Source: Acidobacteriota bacterium (GTDB lineage: Bacteria; Acidobacteriota; Terriglobia; Terriglobales; Acidobacteriaceae). Taken from it: 8,650 nucleotides of DNA. A model generated the notes under the pieces. That model was given only the letters and a program-made list of their open reading frames with translations, made no database searches and was not told where the DNA came from. Both the position numbers and the translations under genes were made by a program. Position 1 is the first letter of the stretch. Each line of letters opens with the position of its first letter. The DNA lies in contig QIAI01000083.1 in assembly GCA_003224995.1 (NCBI GenBank), positions 1 to 8,650 of the forward strand. The letters are read 5' to 3'. Below are positions 7,338-8,650 of the stretch, piece by piece.

Positions 7338-7497
7338 CCGGATAGTTCATGCTCGCTTCCGGGTGATGTCATTTCCGAGCGCTATTCATCGCGTGGTCGA
7401 AATATCGCCCGCTCTATGAAGACTTGGCGTTCCAATCTACTCGAGCGTTCCTCGCGCCCTAGCAGGTAAAATCCCTTGTTCCACCGCCGAGTCGAAA
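7338..7497. other. Intergenic gap between glnA and the hydrolase gene
   Basis: There is no gene here on either strand. A short stem (GCTCG at 7351-7355 with CGAGC at 7376-7380, 20-base loop) follows the glnA stop but has no T tail. TAAAAT at 7467-7472 resembles a -10 box about 25 bases before the hydrolase start, but no acceptable -35 box lies at the right distance. Nothing firm can be called. Confidence 0.4.
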
Positions 7498-8295
7498 ATG
7501 TCTGAAGACATCCTCACGAGTCCTCCGCCGCATGCCGACGTACGTCTCGCATATGGCTCCGATGCCAACCAGTTCGGCGAACTCCGTCTTCCTAAAAGCA
7601 AAGGCCCATTTCCCATTGCAATGAACATCCATGGAGGTTTCTGGCGCGCCAAATACGATCTGGCGCATGCTGGTCATCTTTGTGCCGCGCTGAGCGGGAA
7701 AGGAATTGCCACCTGGAATCTTGAGTACCGCCGCGTGGGAAATGCCGGAGGCGCCTGGCCCGGAACCTTCGATGACATCGCTGCTGGCTTCCGTTTTCTC
7801 TCTCAGGTCGCCAGGCGCTATCAACTCGACACCGCGAGAATCGTTATCCTCGGTCATTCTGCTGGCGGACAACTCGCACTGTGCCTCGCTGCCCACGAAC
7901 CTGCGGTAACTCGCGTGATCTCACTGGCAGGCGTACTGGACTTGCAGCAGACGTTCGACCTCCACCTCAGCAACGACGCGGTAGTCGAATTTCTGGGAGG
8001 CAAGCCCAATGACGTCCCTGAGCATTACCACGACGCCGATCCCATGCGCCTGTCGATCCCGCAAGCTTCGCAAGTTCTGGTGCACGGCACGAAGGATGAC
8101 ATCGTTCCGCCAGCGTTCAGCCGAAATTACGTTGAGAAGAAAAAGAAAGCGGGCGAGAACGTCACGCTGCTTGAAATCACGCAAGCCGACCACTTCGATC
8201 TGATCGACCCGCGCTCCACGGCTTGGCCGGGAATCGAAAAGACCATCCTGAGTTCCTTGCGACCAGCAGATAGCGCGACCCAACCTTCGCGGTGA
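7498..8295 (+). CDS. Alpha/beta hydrolase, kynurenine formamidase-like or BD-FAE-type esterase
   Basis: This 265-aa protein has a complete alpha/beta-hydrolase motif set. IHGGFW at residues 44-49 gives the oxyanion-hole HGG followed by aromatic-Trp, the HGGxW form seen in kynurenine formamidases and related esterases. The nucleophile is Ser121 in GHSAGG; the acid is probably Asp200 in HGTKDDIVPP and the base His232 in ADHFDLIDP. The N-terminus lacks a signal peptide, so it is probably cytoplasmic. It would hydrolyse an ester or amide bond. N-formylkynurenine is one possible substrate, but no tryptophan-degradation gene is in view, so specificity is left open. The start at ATG 7498 gives a typical length, although the Shine-Dalgarno sequence before it is weak (GAG at 7490-7492). 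It follows glnA after 160 bases and converges with the minus-strand gene on the right. Confidence 0.88.
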   Translation: MSEDILTSPPPHADVRLAYGSDANQFGELRLPKSKGPFPIAMNIHGGFWRAKYDLAHAGHLCAALSGKGIATWNLEYRRVGNAGGAWPGTFDDIAAGFRFLSQVARRYQLDTARIVILGHSAGGQLALCLAAHEPAVTRVISLAGVLDLQQTFDLHLSNDAVVEFLGGKPNDVPEHYHDADPMRLSIPQASQVLVHGTKDDIVPPAFSRNYVEKKKKAGENVTLLEITQADHFDLIDPRSTAWPGIEKTILSSLRPADSATQPSR

Positions 8296-8325
8296 ACGGG
8301 TAGCCCGCACGTGCACTTTAATGTT

Positions 8326-8369
8326 TGTTCTCAGCGTTCTCCGCGGCTGTTCTCAGCGCTCTCTGCGGG
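8326..8369. repeat. Two-copy 22-bp tandem repeat in the convergent intergenic region
   Basis: TGTTCTCAGCGTTCTCCGCG.. at 8326-8347 is followed without a gap by TGTTCTCAGCGCTCTCTGCG.. at 8348-8369. The two 22-base units match at 19 positions; the first 11 bases are identical. The array is followed by GTAAAAACTTTG. It lies between the hydrolase stop and the stop of the convergent DinB-like gene. The words CTCAGCG and CTCTGCGG recall low-complexity dispersed repeats seen between genes in Acidobacteriota and some other soil bacteria; that resemblance is from memory and was not searched. Confidence 0.75.
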
Positions 8370-8432
8370 TAAAAACTTTGGATGTCCCCCTGTGAAACAG
8401 TCCTGCCCTTAGCAGCAAAGTGCAGCGGACCT

Positions 8433-8650
8433 CTACCCCGCTTGCTTCGTACCCCGCGTCAACTCATACTGCAAATAAATCATCTGCCCAATATGCAAGT
8501 GCAGGTGCGTGACGCAACGCAAGAAAATATTGAAACGGTTGCCTGCATCATCTTCGCGGATGGCTGTATACTTCCTGCCCCAATCCTCCTCCGCTTGCGC
8601 CCGCGCCGTGCGCGCTACCATCGTCACCGCATCCGAAAACCGCGTCATCA
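8433..8650 (-). CDS. DUF1572/DinB-like protein, C-terminal fragment
   Basis: The minus-strand frame is open from the right edge to a TAG at 8433-8435, giving about 71 residues of a gene whose start is probably outside the window. The segment WGRKYTAIREDDAGNRFNIFLRC followed by THLHLHIGQMIYLQYEL fits the C-terminal end of DUF1572 proteins, which belong to the DinB/YfiT-like metalloenzyme superfamily of four-helix bundles. The closely spaced histidines would supply the last metal ligand. These families are about 150-180 aa long, so roughly the first half is missing. The Met codon at 8646-8648 is in frame but is unlikely to be the true start, because it would leave an incomplete bundle. Biochemical roles of DUF1572 proteins are mostly unknown; some DinB relatives are thiol transferases or stress-induced. 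The gene converges with the hydrolase gene. Confidence 0.75.
   Translation of the reverse strand, partial: MTRFSDAVTMVARTARAQAEEDWGRKYTAIREDDAGNRFNIFLRCVTHLHLHIGQMIYLQYELTRGTKQAG

Noticed and set aside
7467..7472. TAAAAT as a -10 box for the hydrolase gene
   Set aside because: No recognisable -35 hexamer lies 16-18 bases upstream, so a single hexamer is not enough.
8307..8314. GCACGTGC palindrome downstream of the hydrolase gene
   Set aside because: An isolated eight-base palindrome in GC-rich DNA, with no second copy and no promoter to act on.

Overview
The window looks like chromosomal housekeeping DNA from a diderm (outer-membrane-bearing) bacterium of moderately high GC. The Omp85 C-terminus, the shortened SurA-like protein, the TamB protein, the small beta-barrel protein, the DUF1572/DinB-like protein and the degenerate tandem repeats of the 'TCTCAGCG..CTCTGCGG' kind together recall Acidobacteriota (Terriglobia). 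That placement is an inference from family resemblance, not proven from the sequence.

Layout. Positions 1-4931 hold a tightly overlapping plus-strand block for outer-membrane biogenesis: the last 69 codons of an Omp85-family barrel (BamA/TamA type), a 231-aa periplasmic SurA-like chaperone without a parvulin domain, and a 1342-aa TamB (DUF490) protein. The first pair overlaps by one base (TAATG) and the second by four (GTGA), so the three are probably co-transcribed and translationally coupled. A 173-base gap follows, then a 184-aa secreted outer-membrane beta-barrel protein (5105-5659) and a strong stem-loop (5682-5713). After a 5' leader with two mutually exclusive hairpins comes a type I glutamine synthetase (5925-7337) that keeps the catalytic motifs and the tyrosine used for adenylylation. 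A 160-base gap separates it from an alpha/beta hydrolase with an HGGFW oxyanion motif (7498-8295), which resembles kynurenine formamidases and BD-FAE esterases. The convergent intergenic region carries a 22-bp tandem repeat (8326-8369). The minus-strand 3' end of a DUF1572/DinB-like gene (8433 to the right edge) closes the window.

How the genes work together. The first three form a plausible functional unit: Omp85 inserts barrels into the outer membrane, the SurA-like protein would escort unfolded outer-membrane proteins across the periplasm, and TamB spans the envelope, assisting barrel assembly and/or carrying phospholipid. The small barrel protein next door could be a client, but nothing in the sequence shows this. 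Glutamine synthetase, the hydrolase and the DinB-like protein appear to be independent units. I see no mobile element, CRISPR array, RNA gene, defence system or clearly unprecedented system. The most interesting points are the Omp85 / parvulin-less SurA / TamB linkage, the glnA leader structure and the intergenic repeat.
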